Below are positions 7,653 through 13,480 of a DNA stretch of 33,609 nt, one piece after another. Where the stretch lies: IMG/VR virus record IMGVR_UViG_3300020185_000153, positions 1 to 33,609 of that record; one strand, given 5' to 3'. Source of the stretch: a virus. The notes beneath the pieces were generated by a model. That model did not search any database. It was not told where the DNA came from and saw only the letters and a program-made list of their open reading frames with translations. Every line of letters begins with the position of its first letter. The first letter of the stretch is position 1. Position numbers and translations under genes: made by a program.

Positions 7653-8275
7653 AAGTATTAGTAGCGTGTGAATATAGCGGTATTGTTAGAGATGCTTTTA
7701 CAAAACTAGGACATGATGCAACGAGCTGTGACATCCTACCCACTGAGTCTGAGGGTAAACATTATCAAGGTGATGTTTTAGATATTCTTGATGATGGCTG
7801 GGATTTAATGATTGCACATCCGCCTTGTCAGTATTTAACTAATGCTGGAACTAGGTGGTTTAACGAAGAAAGATATGGTGATAAGGCTAGAGAGCGAAAG
7901 GAATTAAGACTAGAAGCGTTTGATTTCTTTATGAAACTTATAAATGCACCTATACCGAAAATAGCTGTAGAAAATCCAGTTGGCTGGGTCAATGGTCATT
8001 ACAGAAAGCCAAATCAAATAATACATCCCTACTACTTTGGTGACCCTGAGAATAAAAGAACTTGTCTATGGACAAAAAACCTACCTAATCTTGAACCTAC
8101 AGATATGGTAAAGCCTAAAATTTATGCCTACTTTAAAAGTGGTGCTAAAAAAGGTAAGCCTATATATTGGTGTGACTACCAAGGTAGAAGAAAAGATACT
8201 GAAAGGTGGAAAATAAGGTCAACAACATTTCAAGGCATAGCTAATGCTATGGCTGACCAATGGGGGAAAGAATAA
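7649..8275 (+). CDS. DNA C5-cytosine methyltransferase-like protein
   Basis: This 208-residue protein opens with KVLVACEYSGIVRDAF, a divergent motif I for AdoMet binding, and CDILPTE in the motif II position. It has IAHPPCQYL (motif IV, catalytic Cys in PPC) and IAVENPVGW in the place of the usual ENV motif VI. Cellular C5 methyltransferases are usually over 300 residues with a target-recognition domain. This one is short and lacks an obvious recognition domain, like other phage PPC/ENP proteins. It would methylate phage DNA, perhaps against host restriction. No partner restriction enzyme is nearby. Activity is uncertain because of the ENP change and the size. Confidence 0.8.
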   Translation: MKVLVACEYSGIVRDAFTKLGHDATSCDILPTESEGKHYQGDVLDILDDGWDLMIAHPPCQYLTNAGTRWFNEERYGDKARERKELRLEAFDFFMKLINAPIPKIAVENPVGWVNGHYRKPNQIIHPYYFGDPENKRTCLWTKNLPNLEPTDMVKPKIYAYFKSGAKKGKPIYWCDYQGRRKDTERWKIRSTTFQGIANAMADQWGKE

Positions 8276-9102
8276 TGATAGAAGAACTTAAAGCATACCA
8301 ACCTAAGCAACGTGGCAAGGCTTGGGTTTGTGATGATATACCTAACAAGGATTATCACAAAGGTATAGGCATAAGCAGTAGTTATATTAGAAGGTTTGGT
8401 GAATCACAACTACATGCTATAGAACATAAGCAAGAAACAACACCTGCAATGAGGTTTGGAACTGCAGCACATTCATTGCTTGTAGAAGGTCAAGAAGCGT
8501 TTGATAAAGAGGTGGTTGTTATTACTGGCAGTCCTTACACTAAGGCAAATAAAGAATTAAAAGAAGAGTATGAGAAGAGAGGTCTTACTGTAATTAAAGA
8601 AGCAGATGTAGAGTTGATACAAGGCATGAAAGAGAAGATGATCTATGAAGGTAATAGTTATCTTGATGCTAAAGGCAAGGTAGCAGAGTCTAGTTTCTAC
8701 TGGTATGAAGATGATGTGTTGTGTAAGTGTAGACCTGACTTAATATGTCCACCTTTAGATGATACTGATTCAAAAGATAAGATAGTGGTTGTTGACTACA
8801 AGACAACACAATCAGTTGAACCTTATGCCTTTGCTATGTCAGTTAAAAAGTATAGATATGATTTACAGGCATCTTATTACAGGCGAGGTATGGAAGCTGC
8901 GGGTTATAAGGTAGATTCATTTGTATTTGTAGCCCAAGAAAAAACATATCCTTATGCATCTAAGGTATTTAAGATGACTAAAGAGCAAATGGATTTTGGT
9001 TGGTCAATCATGGAAACATACTTAGAGAACTATAAAGAATATCAGAAGGGCAAACCGCTATCTGTTTACAATAGTCCGAGTGTTGTTGAGTTGGTGTTGT
9101 GA
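8275..9102 (+). CDS. RecE-like PD-(D/E)XK exonuclease (DUF3799 type)
   Basis: This 275-residue protein has IPNKDYHKGIGISSSYIRRF near the N-terminus and AMRFGTAAHSLLVE (the helix carrying His/Glu in RecE-like nucleases). CRPDLICPP follows with the metal-binding Asp, then IVVVDYKTTQS (DxK half) and YDLQASYYRRGM, where the Gln-Tyr pair is typical. The family digests duplex ends 5'-3' to create 3' single strands for recombination. I took the ATG at 8275, overlapping the previous stop, over the in-frame ATG at 8260. No Bet/RecT-like annealase is recognisable. The SSB-like gene at 10190 may serve instead, which is inference. Confidence 0.85.
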   Translation: MIEELKAYQPKQRGKAWVCDDIPNKDYHKGIGISSSYIRRFGESQLHAIEHKQETTPAMRFGTAAHSLLVEGQEAFDKEVVVITGSPYTKANKELKEEYEKRGLTVIKEADVELIQGMKEKMIYEGNSYLDAKGKVAESSFYWYEDDVLCKCRPDLICPPLDDTDSKDKIVVVDYKTTQSVEPYAFAMSVKKYRYDLQASYYRRGMEAAGYKVDSFVFVAQEKTYPYASKVFKMTKEQMDFGWSIMETYLENYKEYQKGKPLSVYNSPSVVELVL

Positions 9103-9166
9103 GTAAGGGCAAATAAGATATGAGAGTAGTAGAGTATTATATGGAGAGTTTATCCTTTGCCCTTAC
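9103..9166 (+). repeat. Perfect 11-bp inverted repeat with 42-base loop after the exonuclease gene
   Basis: GTAAGGGCAAA (9103-9113) and TTTGCCCTTAC (9156-9166) are exact reverse complements and start one base after the exonuclease stop. As RNA this makes a strong stem; as DNA it offers two identical binding half-sites. The loop is purine-rich. There is no T-run, so it is not a standard terminator. Confidence 0.7.
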
Positions 9167-9263
9167 AAACAGTATAAGGTTTTTAGTTGGAGATGTAATA
9201 AAGTCTTTGCTTTATTATCAAATAAATTTTAATATAAATATGGAGAGTCAAAACAATGGATGA
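9120..9263 (+). CDS. Doubtful 47-aa reading frame across the inverted repeats
   Basis: An ATG at 9120 opens a 47-residue frame, MRVVEYYMESLSFALTNSIR onward, ending at 9261-9263 and overlapping the start of the next gene. No ribosome-binding site precedes 9120 and only a weak one precedes the internal ATG at 9141. The frame runs through two inverted repeats that look like the real content of this interval. I list it because it would otherwise be the only sizeable gap in the early block, but I think it is more likely non-coding. Confidence 0.2.
   Translation: MRVVEYYMESLSFALTNSIRFLVGDVIKSLLYYQINFNINMESQNNG
9196..9217 (+). repeat. Perfect 8-bp hairpin upstream of the RHH gene
   Basis: TAATAAAG (9196-9203) and CTTTATTA (9210-9217) pair around the six-base loop TCTTTG, followed by an A/T-rich stretch and then GGAGAG before the ATG at 9256. 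It could be a weak terminator, a leader hairpin or an operator for the ribbon-helix-helix protein encoded immediately downstream. Confidence 0.55.
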
Positions 9264-9420
9264 AATAATAAAAAAAGCACTTTGGATACCTGAAGAGCTA
9301 CACAAAGATATAAAAATCTTTGCAATACAAAACAGCCTAACAATAGAACAAGCAAGTCAGATGTTAATTAAGCTAGGTATGGTTACCTATTCAGAAGAGA
9401 AGGCTAATGACACAGTATAA
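9256..9420 (+). CDS. Ribbon-helix-helix-like small DNA-binding protein
   Basis: This 54-residue protein starts MDEIIKKALWIPEELHKDIK, followed by IFAIQNSLTIEQASQMLIKL. The order is a beta-strand with xWIPEELHxxIK, helix, short turn and second helix beginning with TIEQA. That matches CopG/Arc-type ribbon-helix-helix repressors, which bind inverted repeats as dimers. GGAGAG stands eight bases before the ATG. The gene follows a 150-base stretch with two perfect inverted repeats, which fits autoregulation, though this is inference. Its 3' end overlaps the next gene by 14 bases. Confidence 0.65.
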   Translation: MDEIIKKALWIPEELHKDIKIFAIQNSLTIEQASQMLIKLGMVTYSEEKANDTV

Positions 9421-9583
9421 AGAACTTGTAGAAACGCAAAGGCTAAAGCTTAATAAAGAAAAAGATGAATGGTATATCCATGTTAATAATGGTGCTGGTT
9501 ATACAGAAGTTAAAGATGGAGATACATTAACTATTACACATCATGCTACTGGTAAGAAGGAGATCATAATAGATGCCAATTAA
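9407..9583 (+). CDS. Hypothetical small protein (58 aa)
   Basis: This 58-residue protein runs MTQYKELVETQRLKLNKEKD to KKEIIIDAN. A short N-terminal helix is followed by a beta-rich half (EWYIHV, GYTEVKDGDTLTIT, EIIID). It overlaps the RHH gene at its start and the resolvase-like gene at its end, which argues for a real coupled gene. No clear ribosome-binding site is seen beyond the overlap. I do not recognise the family. Confidence 0.6.
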   Translation: MTQYKELVETQRLKLNKEKDEWYIHVNNGAGYTEVKDGDTLTITHHATGKKEIIIDAN

Positions 9584-9998
9584 CAGCAGAACAAAAGGTG
9601 CAGCATTTGAAAGGGTTATTTGTAAGAAGATAAACACTTATCTTGCATCTAAAGGTAGTATTGATACCGTTAAAAGAAACCTAGATCAGTACCAAACAAA
9701 AGGCATGGCTGACATCTACTGGGGAAACCTAGCTATTGAATGCAAAAGATATAAAGGCAATGGCAAAAGTGATGTATTTAAAAACGATTGGTGGAATCAA
9801 GCAGTTGAGAGTGCTAATGATAATTTAATACCTTTGCTGATCTATAAATATGATAGAAGGCAAATTATGTGTGTCATCCCCTTATGCCTTATGGAAAGCG
9901 GTTACAAAAAGAATTGGCAACAATACTATATGTGTCCACTATCAGAAGTTTGTGAGAGGTTAGATGAGGTCGTTAAAAAGGCAAATGGACTTATATAG
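9573..9998 (+). CDS. Putative Holliday-junction-resolvase-like PD-(D/E)XK nuclease
   Basis: This 141-residue protein opens PINSRTKGAAFERVICKKIN, the N.R.KGaaFEr helix typical of archaeal-Hjc-like and phage resolvase nucleases. GMADIYWGNLAIECKRYKG follows, with the metal-binding Asp and the ExK pair (IECK). The family resolves branched DNA, here probably replication or recombination intermediates before packaging. It lies in the same transcript as the RecE-like exonuclease and the SSB-like and primase genes. AAGGAG precedes the ATG by 11 bases. Resolvase activity is inferred; a general structure-specific nuclease is the alternative. Confidence 0.75.
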   Translation: MPINSRTKGAAFERVICKKINTYLASKGSIDTVKRNLDQYQTKGMADIYWGNLAIECKRYKGNGKSDVFKNDWWNQAVESANDNLIPLLIYKYDRRQIMCVIPLCLMESGYKKNWQQYYMCPLSEVCERLDEVVKKANGLI

Positions 9999-10173
9999 TT
10001 ATTTGCTAGAAGAAGATTTTGAACAATATTGCAGATTGGCATTTGAGAGGATACAAACTGCATGTGATTTCCTTGGCATTATAAATGACGAGGATTATGA
10101 GGGTTTTAAGGAAAGGTGTTATACCCAACTTGAAACTGATTATATAAATAGTATTGATATAACAATACATTAA
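9964..10173 (+). CDS. Hypothetical small acidic protein (69 aa)
   Basis: This 69-residue protein has a helical, acidic body: SYLLEEDFEQYCRLAFERIQ, then GIINDEDYEGFKERCYTQLE. The ATG at 9964 has GAGAGG five bases upstream and overlaps the previous gene by 35 bases. The in-frame ATG at 9985 (MDLYSYLL) would reduce this overlap and is the alternative start. I do not recognise it. Its position between the resolvase-like and SSB-like genes suggests a replication or recombination accessory, which is inference from context only. Confidence 0.6.
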   Translation: MRSLKRQMDLYSYLLEEDFEQYCRLAFERIQTACDFLGIINDEDYEGFKERCYTQLETDYINSIDITIH

Positions 10174-10189
10174 CCATATAGGAGTATTT

Positions 10190-10795
10190 ATGGATATATT
10201 AGGTGGAATGCAAAATTCCGAAGAAAAACCGCAAATTTATTTTGGCTTTAAAACATTGGGTCAACAATTTTTTGCAAATGGAGAGACACCAGTTGAGTTT
10301 AAATACTTACAACTTGATATTGATACGTTTAAATCAGGTTGGGGTAGATATACAAAAGGTGATGGCTTTGAATATAAATGGGATGCAAAGTTTGGTGTTG
10401 TAGACCCTAAACCTGCTGATGATTGGAAAAGAGCATTTTCTTGTTGGGTAATGCCAAATGGTGGCAATGCTATGTTATGGCAAAGGTTTACTTTTGCTGA
10501 GTCTAGTGCCTTTAACAAGATACTGGGAACTTTTTGGCATGAAAAAGATGCTAACTTAGGCAAGTTGCCAGTAGTTGAATACAAGGGTAGTAAGCCAATA
10601 CAGGTAGGCATGGGAACTTCATCAGAACTATCTTTTGTTTTTGCTAAATGGGGTGATCGTGGTTTTAATGTACCTGAGTGGTATGTAGACCCTGATTCAC
10701 CAGTTAGTGATGATGATGGTTTTGTTTCTCCAAATGAAGGTTTGGCTGACTTAGTTAATAAGGCTGAGGAAGATAACAGTGATGTGCCATTCTGA
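10190..10795 (+). CDS. Putative single-stranded-DNA-binding protein with DVPF tail
   Basis: This 201-residue protein has a beta-rich body (KPQIYFGFKTLGQQFF, FKYLQLDIDTFKSGW, AMLWQRFTFAESSAFNK) and an acidic disordered tail ending in EEDNSDVPF. An acidic tail ending in (D/I)-(I/V)-P-F is the hallmark by which bacterial and phage SSBs recruit replication partners. I cannot match the body to a named SSB family. It directly precedes and overlaps the primase-helicase gene (TGATG) and has GGAG six bases before its ATG. Coating single strands made by the exonuclease or helicase is the likely job. An OB-fold is predicted but not proven. Confidence 0.6.
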   Translation: MDILGGMQNSEEKPQIYFGFKTLGQQFFANGETPVEFKYLQLDIDTFKSGWGRYTKGDGFEYKWDAKFGVVDPKPADDWKRAFSCWVMPNGGNAMLWQRFTFAESSAFNKILGTFWHEKDANLGKLPVVEYKGSKPIQVGMGTSSELSFVFAKWGDRGFNVPEWYVDPDSPVSDDDGFVSPNEGLADLVNKAEEDNSDVPF

Positions 10796-12675
10796 TGCAG
10801 TCAATTGATTGGCAAAAAATAGCACCTGAAGTTGCAAAACAATTGCTTGGTGAACCTAGTAGTAGCTCTTCTAAAGAGCTACGCTGGGGTAATAAGCAAA
10901 GCAAAGTCCTTACATTAGAATCAGGGACATGGTACGACTTCGAAGAAGATGTGGGTGGTGGCATCATCGATTTGATTAAACATTTGAATCAAGATATTAA
11001 TACAGTTTTAAAACAATTTGGTTACGACCAAGCATTGCCCTCTGACTCCTTACTCAGCGTTAGTGGACTCCCCCAAAGCAACACTAACAAGGGCAATGCA
11101 AGGTCTTTTACAAAAGTCCAAATGAGGGAGCTTCATTCTCAAGCAATAGTCAAAGTGCAGTATGCGACTAATTTTTGGGTTATGAGGTTTCCTGACGGTC
11201 ATCCTATTAAACAAAAGTATGCACCCTTTAGCATGAATCCTGATGGTTCTTGGTCTATGCGAAGACCTGAAGGGTTGTTACCTATCTATTCTACTAATAA
11301 GTTTCCTGATAAGCCTATCATTATCAATGAAGGTGAAAAGGCGTTACGCGGATGTGAAGCTATAAGAAAGGATGGAGATGCTTGTACATGGCATGGTGGG
11401 GTTAATAGTTGGCAAAAAGCTGACTGGTCACCTATCTATGGTAGGGATGTTTGGATATTTCCTGATAATGATGAAGCTGGTAAGAAGGTTGCTAATGAAA
11501 TTTCTAGCCACCTAAAACAAAATGGTTGCAGTGTTTTAATCGCTGAACCGCCTAAAGAATTTAATGAAAAAGATGACTTATGGGATGCACATGAATCAGG
11601 TTATTTTGCAGACTCTAAAGCATTAGAAGATTACATAAAAACAAACACAGCTAAAAGACCAAAGGGCAGTTTATATTTTCAAACAGTAAATGAGATCATG
11701 GCCAATATCACTGAGCCTGATTGGTTAGTAGATAGATGTATAGAACGTGGGACTGTTACTTCTATATTTGGAGCACCTAAGACAGGTAAATCATTTGTAG
11801 CTATTGCCATGAGTTGTGCTGTTGCAACAGGTAAAGATTTTTATGGATATGATACTAAACCATCAACTGTACTTTATCTTGCAGGTGAGGGTACTAATGC
11901 AGTGGGTAGGCGTATAAAGGCATACGAGCAGTTCTATAGTATGAACTTGGATAAGAAGCCTTTACTTGTATCTAATAGAGGTTCAAGAATAGGTGATGAT
12001 GAAGAGTTTGCTATCTTGCAACAGGTTTGTAGGGATATAGAAGCTGAAAACAATGGTATAGGTATGATTATCATCGACACCTTAGCTAGAAATTACGGAT
12101 TAGATGAGAACAGCACTAAGGATATGAATACGTTTATACAGCGTGTAGACATGCTTAAAGAAGAGTTCAATGCTTCTATAGTGATAGTGCATCACACTGG
12201 TCATGGGTCTTCAGCAAGGGCAAGAGGAAGCTCTGTATTACCAGCAGCACTTGACTATGAGTTTAGGGTTAAAAGAAGTGGTGATGATGAAGCCATGCTT
12301 GTATCTGTAGACCAAACACTGGTTAAAGATGGTAGACCTATACAACCTTTAAACTTTAAGTTCCATGAAGTAGAGGTCTTTGGCTTTAGTAATGTAACTT
12401 CAGGTGTGCTTAAACTTACACTTGAATCACCAAAAGAAACGATTATTAAAGGTGCAAGAAAAGAAACAATAGAAGCTATAGAAGCCTATCAAAAAGAAAA
12501 AGAACCTAATGACCCTATTAGTGTTTGGGTTAAGTATTCAATATTACTGGCAAGAATGGATATTAAAGATAGTGCATTAAAAAGCAGATTAAATGATTTG
12601 AAGGCACATGATCTAGTTCACTTCAAAGAAGGGTATGGATATCAGTCAAAATCCTTCGATAATGAGGTGTTTTAA
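10795..12675 (+). CDS. TOPRIM primase / RepA-like helicase fusion
   Basis: This 626-residue protein has three parts. Residues 1-65 resemble the N-terminal zinc-ribbon region of phage primases (TWYDFEEDVGGGIIDLI) but without the cysteine ligands. Residues 170-265 are a TOPRIM domain with INEGEKA and WIFPDNDEAG. Residues 300-525 are a RecA/RepA-type ATPase with Walker A GAPKTGKS, Walker B IIIDTLAR, VIVHHTGHG and a RARGSS arginine-finger region. Helical residues follow to the end. It would prime and unwind phage DNA, with the host supplying the polymerase, since none is encoded here. The gene contains two strong dyads in its first 310 bases. The start overlaps the SSB-like stop. Confidence 0.88.
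   Translation: MQSIDWQKIAPEVAKQLLGEPSSSSSKELRWGNKQSKVLTLESGTWYDFEEDVGGGIIDLIKHLNQDINTVLKQFGYDQALPSDSLLSVSGLPQSNTNKGNARSFTKVQMRELHSQAIVKVQYATNFWVMRFPDGHPIKQKYAPFSMNPDGSWSMRRPEGLLPIYSTNKFPDKPIIINEGEKALRGCEAIRKDGDACTWHGGVNSWQKADWSPIYGRDVWIFPDNDEAGKKVANEISSHLKQNGCSVLIAEPPKEFNEKDDLWDAHESGYFADSKALEDYIKTNTAKRPKGSLYFQTVNEIMANITEPDWLVDRCIERGTVTSIFGAPKTGKSFVAIAMSCAVATGKDFYGYDTKPSTVLYLAGEGTNAVGRRIKAYEQFYSMNLDKKPLLVSNRGSRIGDDEEFAILQQVCRDIEAENNGIGMIIIDTLARNYGLDENSTKDMNTFIQRVDMLKEEFNASIVIVHHTGHGSSARARGSSVLPAALDYEFRVKRSGDDEAMLVSVDQTLVKDGRPIQPLNFKFHEVEVFGFSNVTSGVLKLTLESPKETIIKGARKETIEAIEAYQKEKEPNDPISVWVKYSILLARMDIKDSALKSRLNDLKAHDLVHFKEGYGYQSKSFDNEVF
10862..10882 (+). repeat. Perfect 9-bp hairpin in the primase 5' coding region
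   Basis: GTAGCTCTT (10862-10870) and AAGAGCTAC (10874-10882) pair around the three-base loop CTA. It lies 67 bases into the gene, in codons for a run of serines followed by KEL. A stem this tight near a start can slow elongation or bind a protein. Confidence 0.65.
11032..11099 (+). other. Nested perfect inverted repeats in the primase linker (candidate origin or RNA element)
   Basis: Outer arms GCATTGCCC (11032-11040) and GGGCAATGC (11091-11099) enclose inner arms GTTAGTG (11059-11065) and CACTAAC (11082-11088). All pairs are exact. GACTCC also occurs twice inside (11044-11049 and 11066-11071). The region encodes a low-complexity linker between the N-terminal and TOPRIM domains, so the protein imposes little constraint there. 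It is richer in C than its surroundings. Confidence 0.6.
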
Positions 12676-12676
12676 C

Positions 12677-12820
12677 ATGGTTGGTTTTTTGGTTTGTTTT
12701 GGTTTGTTTTGGTTTGGTATTTTTGCCCAAATTAACAAAAAGTTGGTTGGTTTGGTTTGCTTTTCTAAAGCAACCAACCCAAACCACTATGAATTTCACG
12801 ATTGGAGACCCAACCAATGA
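12677..12820 (+). CDS. Possible 47-aa hydrophobic peptide over the G/T repeat
   Basis: An ATG two bases after the primase stop, with GAGG about nine bases upstream, opens a 47-residue frame MVGFLVCFGLFWFGIFAQIN and onward. Its TGA overlaps the ATG of the next gene (ATGA), the coupling style used throughout this genome. One membrane segment (residues 2-16) is predicted. Against it, the hydrophobic residues come from the 10-base G/T repeat itself, so the frame may be incidental. Coding and repeat explanations are about equally likely. Confidence 0.35.
   Translation: MVGFLVCFGLFWFGIFAQINKKLVGLVCFSKATNPNHYEFHDWRPNQ
12683..12716 (+). repeat. Tandem 10-bp G/T repeat downstream of the primase gene
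   Basis: GGTTTGTTTT occurs at 12691-12700 and 12701-12710, preceded by a degenerate copy from 12683 and followed by GGTTTG. The + strand here is almost free of A and C. Related GGTTGGTTTGGTTTG blocks return at 12745-12759. Iteron-like repeats next to a replication gene suggest an origin or a strand-biased control site. Confidence 0.6.
12743..12786 (+). repeat. Long imperfect inverted repeat of GGTT/AACC blocks
   Basis: The G/T-rich left arm (12743-12763) faces a C/A-rich right arm (12767-12786). The loop-proximal part is perfect: GCTTT, loop TCT, AAAGC. Outwards, GGTT blocks pair with AACC blocks with a bulge and a few mismatches. No T-tract follows, so it is not a classical terminator. Confidence 0.55.
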
Positions 12821-13311
12821 AGACATATTTAGATGAATCTTTAGAAAGTAAATTGAAGGAGCTTAGAATTTATGAAGCTGAAAGTTTTGAGAAGTGGGGA
12901 AGTAGGAAAAGAATATTTAAGATGCTTGGTGTAGATTTTGAGATTAAGTTTTGTAGAGCAGAACAAATGTTAAGGGATGCAATGCACAAAGGTAAGGTTA
13001 AAGAAAAGTTAAAGATGGTTGATATGATGTTAAGGGCTTTTGTTGCTCTTAACAAGAAATGTGAAGAGAGTGGTTACATAATGATTCAACCTAGTACTAG
13101 ATGTTTTAACTTTGACAAGAAGACTGCTTTAGTTTGCGATACTGATGATGAAAAACCCATCTTACAAAAGATACATAAAAACGAACCTGAGATGATGATA
13201 TTCAGTGTAGAAGAATTATTAAGATGTATACCTGAAGACTTTATGAAGGCTAAAGAACTTTTATCTAAATTAGATAAGGCTGTTAATTTTAAGAGGATTG
13301 ATCATGTCTAA
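12817..13311 (+). CDS. Hypothetical protein (164 aa)
   Basis: This 164-residue protein begins MKTYLDESLESKLKELRIYE. The first half is basic and helical (WGSRKRIFKMLGVDFEIKF, KGKVKEKLKMVDMMLRAF). The second has a more globular segment, YIMIQPSTRCFNF, and ends KAVNFKRIDHV. I do not recognise it. I chose the ATG at 12817 rather than the upstream in-frame TTG at 12802, because it overlaps the small upstream frame and looks like the natural coupling point. It overlaps the next gene by eight bases. Context between the primase and the ParB-methyltransferase fusion gives no firm role. Confidence 0.7.
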   Translation: MKTYLDESLESKLKELRIYEAESFEKWGSRKRIFKMLGVDFEIKFCRAEQMLRDAMHKGKVKEKLKMVDMMLRAFVALNKKCEESGYIMIQPSTRCFNFDKKTALVCDTDDEKPILQKIHKNEPEMMIFSVEELLRCIPEDFMKAKELLSKLDKAVNFKRIDHV

Positions 13312-13480
13312 GTGGCATGGCGGTAAGGGTTCAGGTAGAAGGATTGAAGATAAAAAGAAGATAGATGCAAATTGGGATGCTATCTTTGGAAAAAAGAAGA
13401 AGAGTAGTTGGTTGGATAGATTCTTAGAATGGTCTTTTCAACGACAAGCAAATAAATTATTTAAAAGGAGAAAAAAATGA
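13304..13480 (+). CDS. Small GGKGS-motif phage protein, unknown (58 aa)
   Basis: This 58-residue protein begins MSKWHGGKGSGRRIEDKKKI and continues NWDAIFGKKKK, ending in KLFKRRKK. The N-terminal W-GGKGS-xR and the (N)WD-IFG pair recur in small basic proteins of many marine phages. The role is unknown to me. It is very basic and may bind nucleic acid. It overlaps both neighbours (eight bases with the upstream gene, ATGA with the downstream gene), so it belongs to the same transcript. The upstream in-frame TTG at 13298 is less likely as the start. Confidence 0.7.
   Translation: MSKWHGGKGSGRRIEDKKKIDANWDAIFGKKKKSSWLDRFLEWSFQRQANKLFKRRKK

Noticed and set aside
12623-12826. 67-residue minus-strand frame over the G/T repeat
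   Set aside because: Its Asn/Thr/Lys/Gln pattern is simply the reverse of the tandem GGTTTG unit. No ribosome-binding site and no other minus-strand gene exists in the window.
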